From Onthophagus taurus (taxonomy: Eukaryota; Arthropoda; Insecta; Coleoptera; Scarabaeidae), in contig NC_091966.1 of the NCBI RefSeq assembly GCF_036711975.1, positions 8,811,501-8,875,500 of the forward strand: DNA of 64,000 nt, written 5' to 3'. The notes beneath the pieces are model-generated. The model did no database searches, was not told where the DNA came from, and saw nothing but the letters and a program-made list of their open reading frames with translations. Of this stretch, positions 34,821 to 45,823 are shown piece after piece (positions within the stretch are counted from its first letter, which is position 1; each line of letters begins with the position of its first letter). Both the position numbers and the translations under genes were made by a program.

Positions 34821-35892
34821 CTAACCTTGAGCGAACGGAGAAGTACGTCTAGTAGACAAGTAGAAATCACCAGTAGTTGAAAAATCAGTAAATTCACCCA
34901 ACAGATTCTGTGGGTTAAGTCTGCAGAGTCCAAGATTGTAATTAGAGTAACTACCACAACGTCTAGCAACGAATCTTCTCGAGGTGATGCCTTCGTTAAA
35001 GAATCTTGGTGCTCTGTTGTGACTGCATGGATCTAAAATTACATAGAATTACGAGTGTTGGAAATAAGCTTTTTTAATTGTATTACAATAAAGGCATCCT
35101 GGTTGAACAGCCGAACCACCGTTTGGCCAAAAGTTAACGTGTCCCAAAGAGCGGTTAATGCCCAAACCACTTAAACCGGCATCCGTGAGGATTGTATCAA
35201 CTCTAGCAGCATCAGATGAATCTAAACGATTCCTACTGAGGGAGGTGGTGAAACTTGGACCTGCTGGGTCTAAACCACTAATTCTACCAAGAGTGGTTCT
35301 AAAATTATTCCTAAGAGCTTTACCTGCATTATGAATCAACAGAAAAAATAATAAATATCTATCTTTTTAAAATGTATATTTAATTAGATTACCAGTAAAT
35401 CCAGAAAGATGGGCACCCAAAGAGTGGCCAACCAAATGAACGTCATTGATAGAAATTCCTTGACTATTTACTAATCCGTTGATAAATTGAGCGATAAATT
35501 CTCCAATGTCAGAAAGACGACCAACTGCAGTTGGGTAAGTTAATTGGGCATGTCTGGACCAATCAATAGCAATCACATTAGCACCAGTTCCTACATACGC
35601 GGTTCTAGCACCACCATACCAGAAAGAGTCAATACTTTCGGTCCAACCGTGAATAAGAATTTTAACGGGTGCGTTTCTGTCGATGTTATTTCCATATTGA
35701 TTAATTCTTAATTCTTCCCTATTGGCACGTCCATTCCATAAAAAGTATCTAATGTCTCCGGCCGAAACGCGGGCATACGCTAAACAAGTTATTTTAAAAT
35801 ACGTTAATTAGTAAATGAATAAATAATAAAAATATATTAATATTCTTACCGCCGCAGACGCAAAGGAGTAAGAAAGCAAAAACCTTCCACAT
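34821..35892 (-). CDS. LipH: secreted PLA1/pancreatic-lipase-like protein, duplicate of LipI
   Basis: Four exons: 35892-35850, 35779-35393, 35323-35087 and 35032-34821, encoding 292 residues. Signal peptide MWKVFAFLLLCVCG. Triad: Ser134 (GHSLGAH), Asp162 (GLDPAGPS), His227 (PCSHNRAP), with HGW at 58-60. The segment TILTDAG replaces the IIHTD of the other clades, and [17 protein letters not shown] is shared with I, J and K. Exon lengths (43, 387, 237 and 212 nt) are identical to LipI. The last two exons and the intron between them are about 97 percent identical to LipI, while exon 2 is only about 88 percent identical. TATAAATA lies about 50 bp upstream of the ATG. Confidence 0.93.
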
Positions 35893-35941
35893 CGTCTTTT
35901 TTGAGGTAGACAACTATTAACTACCAGGCGAAAATGCTTCC

Positions 35942-35949
35942 TATTTATA
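35942..35949 (-). promoter_or_regulatory. TATA box of LipH
   Basis: TATAAATA on the minus strand, 50-57 bp upstream of the LipH start codon. Confidence 0.5.
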
Positions 35950-36374
35950 TGTGTTGTAATCAGCGAAGATCTGATTACATGTCGAAATTTATAAATAAAT
36001 TTATTAAAGATAAAAAATATAAGTGTTACCGATTAAGTTGTCATCTTCACATTCAATACCAGTTATTTCCAATGAGAATTGGTTTTTAATGTTAATCATG
36101 TTGTTAGTTCAAAAAATATATTTGCAATAGTTTCTTTTACTATCTTGATGGAAAATTAAAAGATATATTGCGCTTACTAACTTATTTATTAATTATTATG
36201 TACAATACAACATTAACAAAATAATAGCAAGCTAGTCAAAAATCTGAAGAATGAAAGAAAAGAGTCTGGAAGTATCAGTCTAATAGTGGAAGAAGAATGA
36301 CGAGAACATTATGGACAACTGCTTACAGATGTGAGGTCAGAATTCAAAGAACGTATAGACGAGGTATAGATAGC
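35950..36374. other. intergenic, no gene recognised
   Basis: AT-rich at first. From about 36250 there is purine-rich sequence that probably belongs to the LINE debris that follows. Confidence 0.4.
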
Positions 36375-36830
36375 ACGGGCCTCATGTTATAATGAAAGCC
36401 CTGGCAGATATTTTTAATAAATGTTTCATACATGGACAAAACATTCCACAAGACTGGAATTTGGCATACATTAGTTCCCTATATAAGGGGAGTATATAGG
36501 AGTGAATAATACATATAGAGAAATAAAGTTACAAGCGAACAAAACATCACGTCTAGAACATATTCATAATGAAGAGATCATAAATAGAATCTGCACTACA
36601 ACGGATAGAATGGAGGCCAGACAACTGATATGGACACGCCAAGCAAATAAGAGATGATACATGGAAAGTAATAAACTGTTTTCCGAAACAGATAAGGAAA
36701 AGAGATCGGTGAAGACATGGATGGAAGAAATCAGAAATGCAATGAAAGACAGAGCCACTGGGGAGTAAGAATAGCAAGAGGAGAGAAAATGGTGATTGAA
36801 ATAACGATGCAACAAAGGCTGTAGAGTCCT
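36375..36830 (+). mobile_element. LINE fragments (RT N-part and C-terminal tail)
   Basis: The plus strand at 36390-36490 encodes ALADIFNKCFIHGQNIPQDW followed by AYISSLYKG, the palm entry of a LINE reverse transcriptase. The next piece (36540-36780) encodes SRLEHIHNEEIINRICTTT and then a TWMEEIRNAMKDR-like tail. The catalytic centre between them is missing, so this is an internally deleted copy. Confidence 0.65.
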
Positions 36831-36849
36831 CTCTTTATGTACATATATA

Positions 36850-37375
36850 GAAATCCTTTTTTAAACAAGTACTAGTTGTGTGAGGCAGAACAGATGTTCA
36901 CAGAAACATTAATTGGGTTATGAGAAGATGTTTCTCAGTGGCAGAGACGGAAATTGTGACAGCAGGACCATTAAATACCTAGGCATTACTTCAGATCATA
37001 GAATCTCCTTCCACGAACATCTCAGGTTTGTTAGTAACAAAGCTGCAAATGTGAATATTATGCTTAGTCATACCATAAATTGATGAAACATATTGCATTG
37101 TATGGATTGAATCATTTCAATGCATAGAAGATGCGTTCTGCGCATACTCTTTATTTTTATTATGTTTATATTATGTTTATATTCTTTTATTTTTGTTGTT
37201 CGGCTTTATACACATGAGCTTGAGTTCTTCGAGTATATGTTAGTTTTATGTTATTTTTTTTTTCTTCTTAAACAGCACAGATTGTTTTGTTTATATTTAA
37301 GTATACTGTTTGCAGCTTGTATTTGGGCCTTTGTTGCCTGTTAGCTGTATTTATAAATAAATAAATACTCGATCT
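36850..37375 (+). mobile_element. LINE fragment with TAAA tail
   Basis: About 36940-37070 encodes DSRTIKYLGITSDHRISFHE and VSNKAANVNIMLSHT, matching the thumb region (IKYLGVxLD ... HL ... KA) of an R1/jockey-type RT. It ends in a TAAATAAATAAAT tail at about 37353-37366. Distinct from the preceding fragment. Confidence 0.6.
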
Positions 37376-38124
37376 CTGAATTGATGATGTTAGTGATAAT
37401 CGGAGTACCATTGACTGTCATGTTTAAAAAAAGCAGATCAAAGCAGATCTACGACACAAAAGATACGATAGGATTATTAACGGCTTTTAAATGAATCAAA
37501 ACTAGGGATAAGTGGACACCCAAAATAATATCGAATTTACCTTTGGTGAGAACATGAATGAAATTCCTCATAGACGAATGTTTCCATATTCATGTTGAGA
37601 CGCCCCTCAAGCGCGCACAATTAATTAAGGTTAATCGTAGATACAGATCACCGTAGCATCTATTGTATACCAACCTGTACATAGTCACTTTTGCGAACAG
37701 ATTCAAACGGTGTGTAATAATTATAGCAATTTAGCCAAGCTTTATGTCAAGCATCTATTGCTGTAAGCTGCACACTCAATATTATTGTATGAAACAGAGA
37801 CCTCATCAGGGATGATTAGAGAAGAAAAGTGGAAGTAGTTGTAGTGGCTGGTATCGTCCCCATTAATGATGTTATTGTAACAGCAGCATTTGGAATCTAG
37901 AACAGAAGAGAGAGGGCAAAATGAAAATGATATTTGCAAAACTTAACAGAACAGATTGGACTACGAGGAAGAAATTTGTCTAGCCTTTTTAAACAGATTT
38001 ATTAATATACTTTGTATTCTTTCTCATTATTATACCTCTTATTCATTACTTAACATTAAGGGTTCTAAGTTCTAACCCTATTGACATTTGATATTATACC
38101 CCACAAAATATTATCAATTTATTA
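37376..38124. other. intergenic, probably old TE debris
   Basis: A piece at 37580-37650 reads IHVETPLKRAQLIKVNRRYR, which looks like a LINE tail but is too short to assign. Nothing else recognised. Confidence 0.35.
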
Positions 38125-38352
38125 AGAAGGAAGAACTTCTGCAAGTATTTGCTGAAGTGTTTCCACTCAAACCGAAACTTACGGAAGTCTGCTTCCAGAA
38201 GTAGTTTGTAGAAGTTATCACGACGAACTTGCTGCAAGAAATTGCAGACGTGTTTCCACACAATGTGAGTACAGCTTGCAGTAGTTTGCTTTTTTTACGA
38301 ATGACAGTATAAAAATGTCTTGTGGCAAAATAAGATTGGCAGCTGCCATCAC

Positions 38353-38647
38353 ATGGCAGCATATTTAATTAAAAAGAAACAAATTAAAAAAAAAAAAACA
38401 AAAAGAAGTGTTTGGGTGAAAAATTGGGTGCTGCGGCGCGTTGATTTAAGTTTCCAAAATACATTACTTGAAGAATTGCGGACCGAAGACTCCATACAAC
38501 TGAAAAATTTCCTGAAAATGTTTAATGATGATTTTGAATACATTTTATCTTTAATTCAAACAAGTATTCAAAAGCAGGATACTAAAATGAGATTGGCTAT
38601 ACCTCCCAAAGACCGGCTTTTAGTTACTCTTCGATTTTTGGCAACAG
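38353..38647 (+). pseudogene. HARBI1-like transposase, N-terminal exon only
   Basis: MAAYLIKKKQ, a lysine run, then RSVWVKNWVLRR, SIQLKNFLKMFNDDFEYILS, LIQTSIQKQDTKMRLAIPPK and DRLLVTLRFLATG. This matches the N-terminal region of Harbinger transposases (FRMS...FD.LL..I...I.KQ.T..R..I...E.L..TLRFLATG). A donor GTAAGA follows GCAACAG at 38647, the usual first exon end, but no following DDE exon is present before the partner ORF. Confidence 0.7.
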
Positions 38648-38733
38648 GTAAGAAAAAAAAAAACAAGAAAAACGATTATATATCCGTATTTTCTTATTCT
38701 TACCAAATTATCTTCAGTTTCTTTGGGTACATG

Positions 38734-39046
38734 AGGTGATGTCATGTATTTCATGTCATTATAAAACTCTCATTTGCTAACATATACATCATCAGCACTT
38801 TGGCCACTTTTTTTTTCTTTTCTTTGTTTACTTCTTGACCAAACTGCGTTCGGAGGTTGTGCAATTTCCTTTTGACCTCTTCTTCGGATGCGTCTATATC
38901 ATTGGCTATTGCCTTTAAAGCATTTTGTTTTTTAATTTTATTCTTATAGTCTTTTGAGGACGTGTCCCATAATTCAGGATAACTTTCTTATTTTTCAATT
39001 ACCAAATGTGTTTTTTCACTACTCCAAACGAATTTCTTTTTGTCCA
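38734..39046 (-). pseudogene. MADF/SANT-like partner ORF of the Harbinger element
   Basis: Starts MDKKKFVWSSEKTHLVIEK, then YPELWDTSSKDYKNK, ALKAIANDIDASEEEVKRKL and HNLRTQFGQEVNKE, a clear MADF-type DNA-binding domain (LW...Y.....R..AW..IA.....E.V..K...LR..F..E). It carries an early stop and a frame change in an A-run, so it is not functional. In active Harbingers this protein helps the transposase bind the ends and enter the nucleus. Confidence 0.65.
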
Positions 39047-39438
39047 TTTTTATAAATTTTGAAAAAAACTCAAAAAAAAAACACAAAACAACACTGAAAA
39101 CAGAAGAGAATACCACAAACCGTTTACTCACGTATACCCGACTTCTTCTGCAAGTCTTCAAAACACTTATAGTTCACAGCAAGTCGTTCAAGTTACTTCC
39201 AGCAAGCAACAAACACGTGTTTCCACATAATTGCTGCAAGTAACTTCTGCAAGCCGTGACTTCTGGAAGTCGACTTCTAATACGTGTTTACACGACAAAA
39301 ACTTCTGGAAGCAACTTCCGCAAGAAAACTTGGTAGTGGACACACGGCTTTAGTTCTAGTTTTAATTGTTTTCAGCGCTAAGTTGTATATTTTTAAGATT
39401 CGGGTTTAGCCCTGTGTCTTCAGACGCTGAATGTTAGG

Positions 39439-39950
39439 TAAGGTTAGTTTTGTTTACAAACATTAATTATACCATGAAGTATTCTTTGGCAATTAGTAAT
39501 GGCAATTATAGCGTGAAGTTTTCTTTTGTAATGTCAATTATAGCGTGAAGGAATGTTCAGTAAGGTTAGTTTTGTTTACAAACATTAATTATACCATGAA
39601 GTATTCTTTGGCAATTTGTAATGGCAATTATAGCGTGAAGTTTTCTTTTGTAATGTCAATTATAGCGTGAAGGAATGTGAGGTAAGGTTAGTTTTGTTTA
39701 CAAACATTAATTAAACCTTGAAGTTTTCTTTGGCAATTTGTGATGTCAATTATAGCGTGAAGGAATGTGAGGTAAGGTTAGTTTTGTTTACAAACATTAA
39801 TTATACCATGAAGTTTTCTTTGGCAATTAGTAATGGCAATTATAGCGTGAAGTTTTCTTTTGTAATGTCAATTATAGCGTGAAGGAATGTTAGGTAAGGT
39901 TAGTTTTGTTTACAAACATTAATTATACCTTGAAGTTTTCTTTGGAAATT
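39439..39950. repeat. tandem array, 122-bp unit, about four copies
   Basis: The start word taaggttagttttgtttaca occurs at 39439, 39561, 39683, 39773 and 39894, giving spacings of 122, 122, 90 and 121. Each full unit contains aattataccatgaag, two aattatagcgtgaag-type words and ttctttggcaat. The 90-bp unit is a deleted copy. Copies are very similar, so the array is fairly young. Confidence 0.85.
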
Positions 39951-39951
39951 A

Positions 39952-40293
39952 TACTCTGTTTTTAAACGGAGAATGAATGCGAGGAAGGTTCACACACAGG
40001 CAATTTTGATTTTGAAGGTTAGGTTATTGATAATTCGACAGTTCGTGTCATTGTTGTAAATTTTGTTTAAACCCTTTTGCGTCTTCAATTTAATTGAGTG
40101 AAATCTGTTCTTTTTAGAACATGGTGACCGTAATAGTCGTTCACAACAAATTTCACAATAATAAGTAAATAAACAAATAATAATTATTATTAATTTAAAT
40201 TTACCGCCAAAATATCTAGTGATATTTTCTGGTGATTTTTCCTAATGTAAATCTGGCTTTCGCATTTATTCTTCCTGGTTTAAAAACAGAGTA
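39952..40293. mobile_element. 342-bp TA-flanked MITE
   Basis: TA at 39950-39951 and 40294-40295. The ends start TACTCTGTTTTTAAACGGAG on the left and TACTCTGTTTTTAAACCAGG inward from the right, with the similarity continuing about 35 bp. Non-coding interior. The TA duplication and simple ends suggest a Tc1/mariner-mobilised element. It abuts the end of the 122-bp array. Confidence 0.7.
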
Positions 40294-40295
40294 TA

Positions 40296-42600
40296 GTTAA
40301 TGTAAATTTTTTTAGGGTTTCTGTTGGTATTATCTAGGACCCTTATACAATTTATGTTGTTTTCCTGATTTTTAGTAACATTTTCAGTAACTAAATAGTT
40401 GAGGTTAAAAAACTAATACATTTTTAGATAAATACGATTTTAACAAAGTACATATTTGTTGTAAAAACGTGCTACAAAGTAATTAAATAGAACAAAACAC
40501 CTTTTCTAGGTATATAAATGGCAAATAAACACCCTATAACATATTTTATGCACCTTTCCTTTTTGAATAACGAAAGCTCAAACGTCAGTGTGACATATTT
40601 ATTTCAAAACATGATAAAACAAAACTCCCTGTTAATTTTGCCAACTTTACAACAATTTGACAGGTATTATAGAAAAAAAATAAACTTATACTGACTTCAG
40701 TCATTAAATCTGAAAAACAACCGATATTTTTTCTAAATTTCGATTTAGATTACTGATTATTAAATCATGAGATTAAAAAAAATGATGTTTTTTACAAAGG
40801 TCAATTACCTTTTAAAGTCATCTGATTCTTTTATCAATATAAGCCACTCAGGATTTCTATATAAAATACCAAAACTGTGGTAAATTCGTTTATAAGTATT
40901 TCGAGATGTTGACTGTGGACACATATTCTTGAGATTTGAAATCTTTATACCGCTTTAATGTTTATCTCTTCCCCACTATTTGTATTGCAAAATATAATAC
41001 AAAACATGAAGCGTAAAAGTTAATATATTTCATGATTATAACTTACATTTAGGGTGATTAAGGTGGTGAGAGGTCCAGAACATATATTCCTGCAACTACT
41101 CCTACGGTTGAAAATTGAGTAAGAAGTCCTTTTTTAGAATCATCCTTGACTACGTAATTTAAGGCCGCACATCAGACGATGGATGCGAGGACTAACATGG
41201 GTCTTATCATAGTTTTGTTCTACGTTATAAATACGAGCTCCATTTAAAACCTTCTGAGATTACAAAAAGTTATTACACCTTGAGGGTAAAGGTTAGATGA
41301 TTGTCACAAAAGTAGGAAGATTTAGGTTCAGTCTTCTTAGAGTTAACCAAGATTTCGCTGCATCCTATAACAGAAAATGATTTTTATCTGATAATAATCT
41401 GAATTTAAATTCTTACAAAACAAGAGACCAAATTAACTGGAATTTGGAGTTTATCCTTAAATGTCTACAACCATAACAGCGCCAGATACCTATCTACTCT
41501 ATATGTAAAGAGTAAATTATTGAACTTCCAAGTATGGGTTAAAGTGGCGAAATAACCGCCAGATATTCAAACTCATTGATGTGGTGTTTCTGCCATTATG
41601 TAACACAAAGATTTTTTTAGTTCCAAGAGGTATAACTATTGTTCAATGTTGCGGATTTTCTATGTTGCTAAAACCTTTAATAAAGAAACGCAAATAGATT
41701 GCGAGGGCCAGGCAGGACAACATCTTCTCTTTAAAAGATTCTTAATTTGTAAGAAAATTCTCAAACGTTTTTGGATAATCACGTCACATTTGTGGAAATT
41801 AAACACTCTTTTGAAATCCTTAGATATAGTTTGGACATCATCTAGAAATAGCCAAAATTCTTTTTAATCTCCGAAATAGTTCTTTTACGTCTTTGTAAGT
41901 TCTCTAGAAACTTCCTCGCTCCGTTAGAAATCGTTAGAATATGTGTTCTTAAATTATCTGAATATAACTTAAAAATATCTGAAACTTCTTGAATTCCTTA
42001 AAAATACTTAAATACCTTGCATGGGTAATTCTTATAAGTTTACTGGAAATCATCACCACCCTTATAATCCATTAGATGTAGCAGAAACACAGGATTTGAT
42101 GAACAGCTTTGATGAAGAAGTCGAGGAACTCCAAAAGTAGTTACCCAAATAATTAGCAGAAAGATGCGATATCTTCTAGAGATGGATGAAGAGAATAAGA
42201 TACCATATACAAATGGTTTAAATAAACAAGCCAAATGGTTTTTGTCGTACCATAACTTAAACTTTCATATTGAAACTAAAAATATTAATAAAAATATTAA
42301 TGAATAATATTAAGATATTAATCTTAATTAAACTAAAAGATTAAATAATGTCTATCGAATCTAATAAGGTAGAAATTATGATGGGGATCTCAAAATATAT
42401 ATTATATTATATTGGGAAGGAGCAAATATATTTCGATGATAAAATAGAATCATCATCTTTACTTTGGAATCTTGTTACTCTTTTGATCATAAACATCAAA
42501 AAAAAACATTACACCAAATTCAACCCGTATGCTATTTATTGATATACATGTCATGTATACATATTTCACATATTTTAGGATACAATGAACGACTTAAGTT
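40296..42600. other. long intergenic stretch, no gene recognised
   Basis: AT-rich. A segment at 40561-40682 resembles 8836-8970. At 42150-42240 one frame reads RKMRYLLEMDEENKIPYTNG, coding-like but unassigned, perhaps from a DNA transposon. Other short frames show no motif. Confidence 0.4.
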
Positions 42601-43671
42601 CTAACCTTGAGCGAAGGGAGAAATACGTCTAGTAGACAAGTAGAAATCACCAGTAGTTGAAAAATCAGTAAATTCACCTAGCAGATTCTGTGGGTTAAGT
42701 CTGCAGAGTCCAAGATTGTAACTAGAGTAACTACCACAACGTCTAGAAACGAATCTTCTCGAGGTGATGCCTTCGTTAAAGAATCTTGGTGCTCTGTTGT
42801 GACTGCATGGATCTAAAATTACATAGAATTACGAGTGTTGGAAATAAGCTTTTGTAATTGTATTACAATAAAGGCATCCTGGTTGAACAGCCGAACCACC
42901 GTTTGGCCAGAAGTTAACGTGTCCCAAAGAGCGGTTAATGCCCAAACCACTTAAACCGGCATCGGTGAGGATTGTATCAACTCTAACAGCATCAGAAGAA
43001 TCTAAACGATTCCTACTGAGGGAGGCGGTGAAACTTGGACCTGCTGGATCTAAACCACTAATCCTACCAAGAGTGGTTCTAAAACTATTCCTAAGAGCTT
43101 TTCCTATTTAATTATCCAATAGAAAGGAAAGTATTAAAGTTGATATTTTAAGTGTGTGTTTAACTAAATTACCAGTGAATCCACAAAGATGGGCCCCCAA
43201 AGAGTGACCAACACAATGAACTTCATCGATCGAAATTCCTTGGGTGTTCACCAATCCATTAATAAACTGAGCGATAAATTGTCCAATATCAGGAAGACGA
43301 TTAACTGCAGTGGGGTAAGTTAATTGGGCATGTCTGGACCAATCGATAGCAATGACATTAGCACCACTTCCTACATACGCGGTTCTAGCTCCAGTATACC
43401 AGAAAGAGTTAATACTTTCGGTCCAACCATGAACAAGAATTTTAACAGGTGCGCTTCTATCGATGTTATTTCCATATTGACCAATCCTCAATTCTTCCCT
43501 AGTAGCACGTCTATTCCACAAGAAATAGTTGATGTCTCCGGCAGAAACGCGGGCATACGCTACACAAATTATTTTTATTATTAGATTACGATTTGATGGA
43601 AAATTTTAAAATGTATTAATATACTTACCGCCGCAGACGCAGAGAAGTAAAAGAGCGAATATCTTCCACAT
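42601..43671 (-). CDS. LipI: secreted PLA1/pancreatic-lipase-like protein, duplicate of LipH
   Basis: Exons 43671-43629, 43559-43173, 43103-42867 and 42812-42601 encode 292 residues, the same lengths exon by exon as LipH. Signal peptide MWKIFALLLLCVCG. Triad: Ser134 (GHSLGAHLCGF), Asp162 (GLDPAGPS), His227 (PCSHNRAP). Differences from LipH concentrate in exon 2 (for example CVGHSLGAHLCGF against LVGHSLGAHLSGF, adding two Cys). The first two introns have diverged, whereas the 54-bp last intron differs at only one base from that of LipH. A TATA box lies about 50 bp upstream. It is separated from LipH by LINE, Harbinger and MITE insertions, so the duplication predates at least some of those. Confidence 0.93.
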
Positions 43672-43719
43672 TGTCTTGTTTGGATGTAGACTACAATACC
43701 TGGATGAAAAACAATGCCA

Positions 43720-43727
43720 TTTATATA
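43720..43727 (-). promoter_or_regulatory. TATA box of LipI
   Basis: TATATAAA on the minus strand, about 50 bp upstream of the LipI ATG, the same relative place as in LipH. Confidence 0.55.
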
Positions 43728-44129
43728 GGGGGTAATCTCAGGTGTTTTTTTGCTCAGTACGAAGATTTGGTAATCGATCAAGATTTAAAAATAAATTATC
43801 TTATGATAAGAAACGTGTCCTTCAATCAAATAACCCTTAAATGAACTTTAAAATTAATTTTCTTTATATTGCATGTAATGAGATCTAAATCAGGAGATTT
43901 CTGAGCAAGCAAAGGTAAATTCCGTTCTGATTCAATCTAGATTTTTATCAACAAATCAGTTTCAAGTCTTTCATGCACAATACCAGATGTGTCCAATTCT
44001 TATATTTTAAATAAGATTTTTTAATAAAAAATTAATTGTAAAAGGTGATTAAAAAAATAAGATTTTTAAGTAAGACTTTTAATTTATTCTTGATACATTT
44101 TTAATACAATTTTAAGTCAATTTAAGAAG
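43728..44129. other. intergenic between LipI and LipJ
   Basis: AT-rich. Nothing recognised beyond the LipI promoter side and the LipJ 3' flank. Confidence 0.5.
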
Positions 44130-45128
44130 TTATCCCCGTGCGAATGGAGCTTCAGCGTTAGTAATTAAATAAAAATCTCCGGTAAGTGTATGATCAGTAA
44201 ATTCCCCCAATAAGTTTTGCTCATTATTCCTGCATAATCCAAGGCGATAATTTAGAAAGCTTGAACACCGCGTGGATACAAATCCTTTACTTTTAACACC
44301 TTCGATGTAAAACCAAGCTGATCTGCTATGACTGCATAAAACTAAAAAAAAACAAAGAAGTTAATTATTACAATACTTGATTGTAATTCCTTAATTAACA
44401 TTCTGAACATCCCGGTTGAATAGCTGATCCACCATTTGGCCAAAAATTTACATGTCCAACTGAAATACTAATCCCCAATCCCAACACACCAGAATCGGTG
44501 TGAATTACATCTACTTTATTTGCATCGTTAGAATCTAAACGATTTTCCCTTGAAGCTGTTGCAAATCCTGGTCCTGCTGGATCTAATCCTGTTATTCTAT
44601 CCACTTTTTTACCGGTACGTGATTGAACTGCTTTTCCTGCGAATAAAACAAACAAATAAACAATTCTAATTTTATTTTAAATCAAAATTTACCTGTAAAT
44701 CCTGTTAATTGTCCCCCTAAAGAATGGCCGAGTAAATGAACTTGATTTAAATCAACTCCTTCTAAATTAACCAATCCGAGAATAAATTGAGCAATGTAAT
44801 CCCCAATAATAGGCACTCTCGCCATAGAAGTTGAATAGATTTGTCTTGAATGTTCAGACCAATCGATGATGACCACATTGGCGTTTAATTCATCCACGAA
44901 GACGTTTATTGCGTCTAAGTACCAAAAAGCCTCTATATTATCCATCCAACCGTGGACTAGAATTTTCCAAGGAACGTTTCTAATTAGATTTGTTCCGTAA
45001 TTGTTTATGGAGACTTCTTCGTTGCTTGTTTTTGAGTTCCATAAAAAATATTTGATGTCTTCAGGTTGTACTTCAGCAAAAATCGGAGGTGCAAATACAA
45101 ATATTACAAATAACACCGCAATCTTCAT
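44130..45128 (-). CDS. LipJ: secreted PLA1/pancreatic-lipase-like protein, GHSLGGQ variant
   Basis: Exons 45128-44693, 44636-44400 and 44341-44130 give 294 residues. Signal peptide [18 protein letters not shown] lies in the same exon as the core, so the signal-peptide intron of H, I and K is absent. Triad: Ser136, Asp164 (GLDPAGPG), His229 (LCSHSRSA). The nucleophile elbow is GHSLGGQ where nearly all relatives here have GHSLGAH; the His two places after the Gly is replaced by Gln. The Ser itself is kept, so activity is still possible. The segment DVIHTDSG is the E/F form, while [12 protein letters not shown] is the H/I/K form, so it looks transitional or recombinant. Confidence 0.92.
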
Positions 45129-45823
45129 TATGATTTAATGAAATATAAATTTTAGTCTAAAAATCGGATTTATATTGCGAGTTTTAATCACTTTTAAAAT
45201 TAACGTTGGATTATATTAGGATTATGAAAGACGAATCTTTTAAAATTACTGATAAGAGTTTAATGTTAAATTTTGTTTGTTTTAGTGTTTGCTAGCACAA
45301 AACATTTTTTATCTCGTAAATGATTCCTGTTAGCAATTTTTACTAGGTGTACTTTTTGCGTAAAAACATTAATTAATTAAAAATTGTGCCAGACGTAATG
45401 ATAAAAACAGCGGTGTAGACGTTATGAGTGCAGAATGTAAATATCCTGATATTTTAATGCATTAGCACAAAAACTTTTTTATCTCAAGAAGGGTTAATCC
45501 GAGAATTTTTACCTAAGAGTACCATTTTTACATAAACTATATCTAAAAATTCAAAAACGTACTAAAATTATTATTTAATAAATGGCGTAGATGTTGCAGG
45601 TTGTTAAATGACTAAATATTCCAATTTTGTGGTTTTTTGGTGATTTTTAGTAGAAAACATTTTTTATTTCGTAAACAATTCTTGTTTAGAAGCACTTCTA
45701 ATAGTACTTTTTTGCGTAAAAAACATTAAAATTACAAACAAATTATTCCAACTTTTATTCTAAAATATTGTTGACAATGAAAACTACATGATTCTTTTAT
45801 TAACAAATTACATTCAACTAATT
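45129..45823. other. intergenic between LipJ and LipK
   Basis: Contains three diverged copies of a phrase ending in aacattttttatctcgtaaa (about 45301, 45470 and 45656), each followed by a gcgtaaaaacatt-like word, so a decayed repeat of about 180 bp. A TATAAAT on the minus strand near 45165-45171 probably serves LipJ. Confidence 0.45.

Larger units (their letters stand above)
38125..39351 (+). mobile_element. second PIF/Harbinger element, internally deleted, ends unresolved
   Basis: Both ends are rich in acttctgcaag / acttccagaagt words in both orientations (38136-38290 and 39145-39330), which look like subterminal transposase-binding repeats. Inside are a 5' exon of a HARBI1-like transposase (38353-38647, plus strand) and a MADF-type partner ORF on the other strand (39046 to about 38734). 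Two-gene Harbingers encode exactly this pair. The DDE catalytic exon is missing. Exact ends and target duplication were not found. Confidence 0.65.

Noticed and set aside
36553-36815. Two overlapping minus-strand frames of 74 and 83 codons
   Set aside because: They lie opposite the LINE tail EEIRNAMKDR region on the plus strand and show no motif of their own.
37120-37344. 74-codon hydrophobic plus-strand frame as a membrane protein
   Set aside because: It lies in the T-rich 3' UTR of a LINE just before its TAAA tail.
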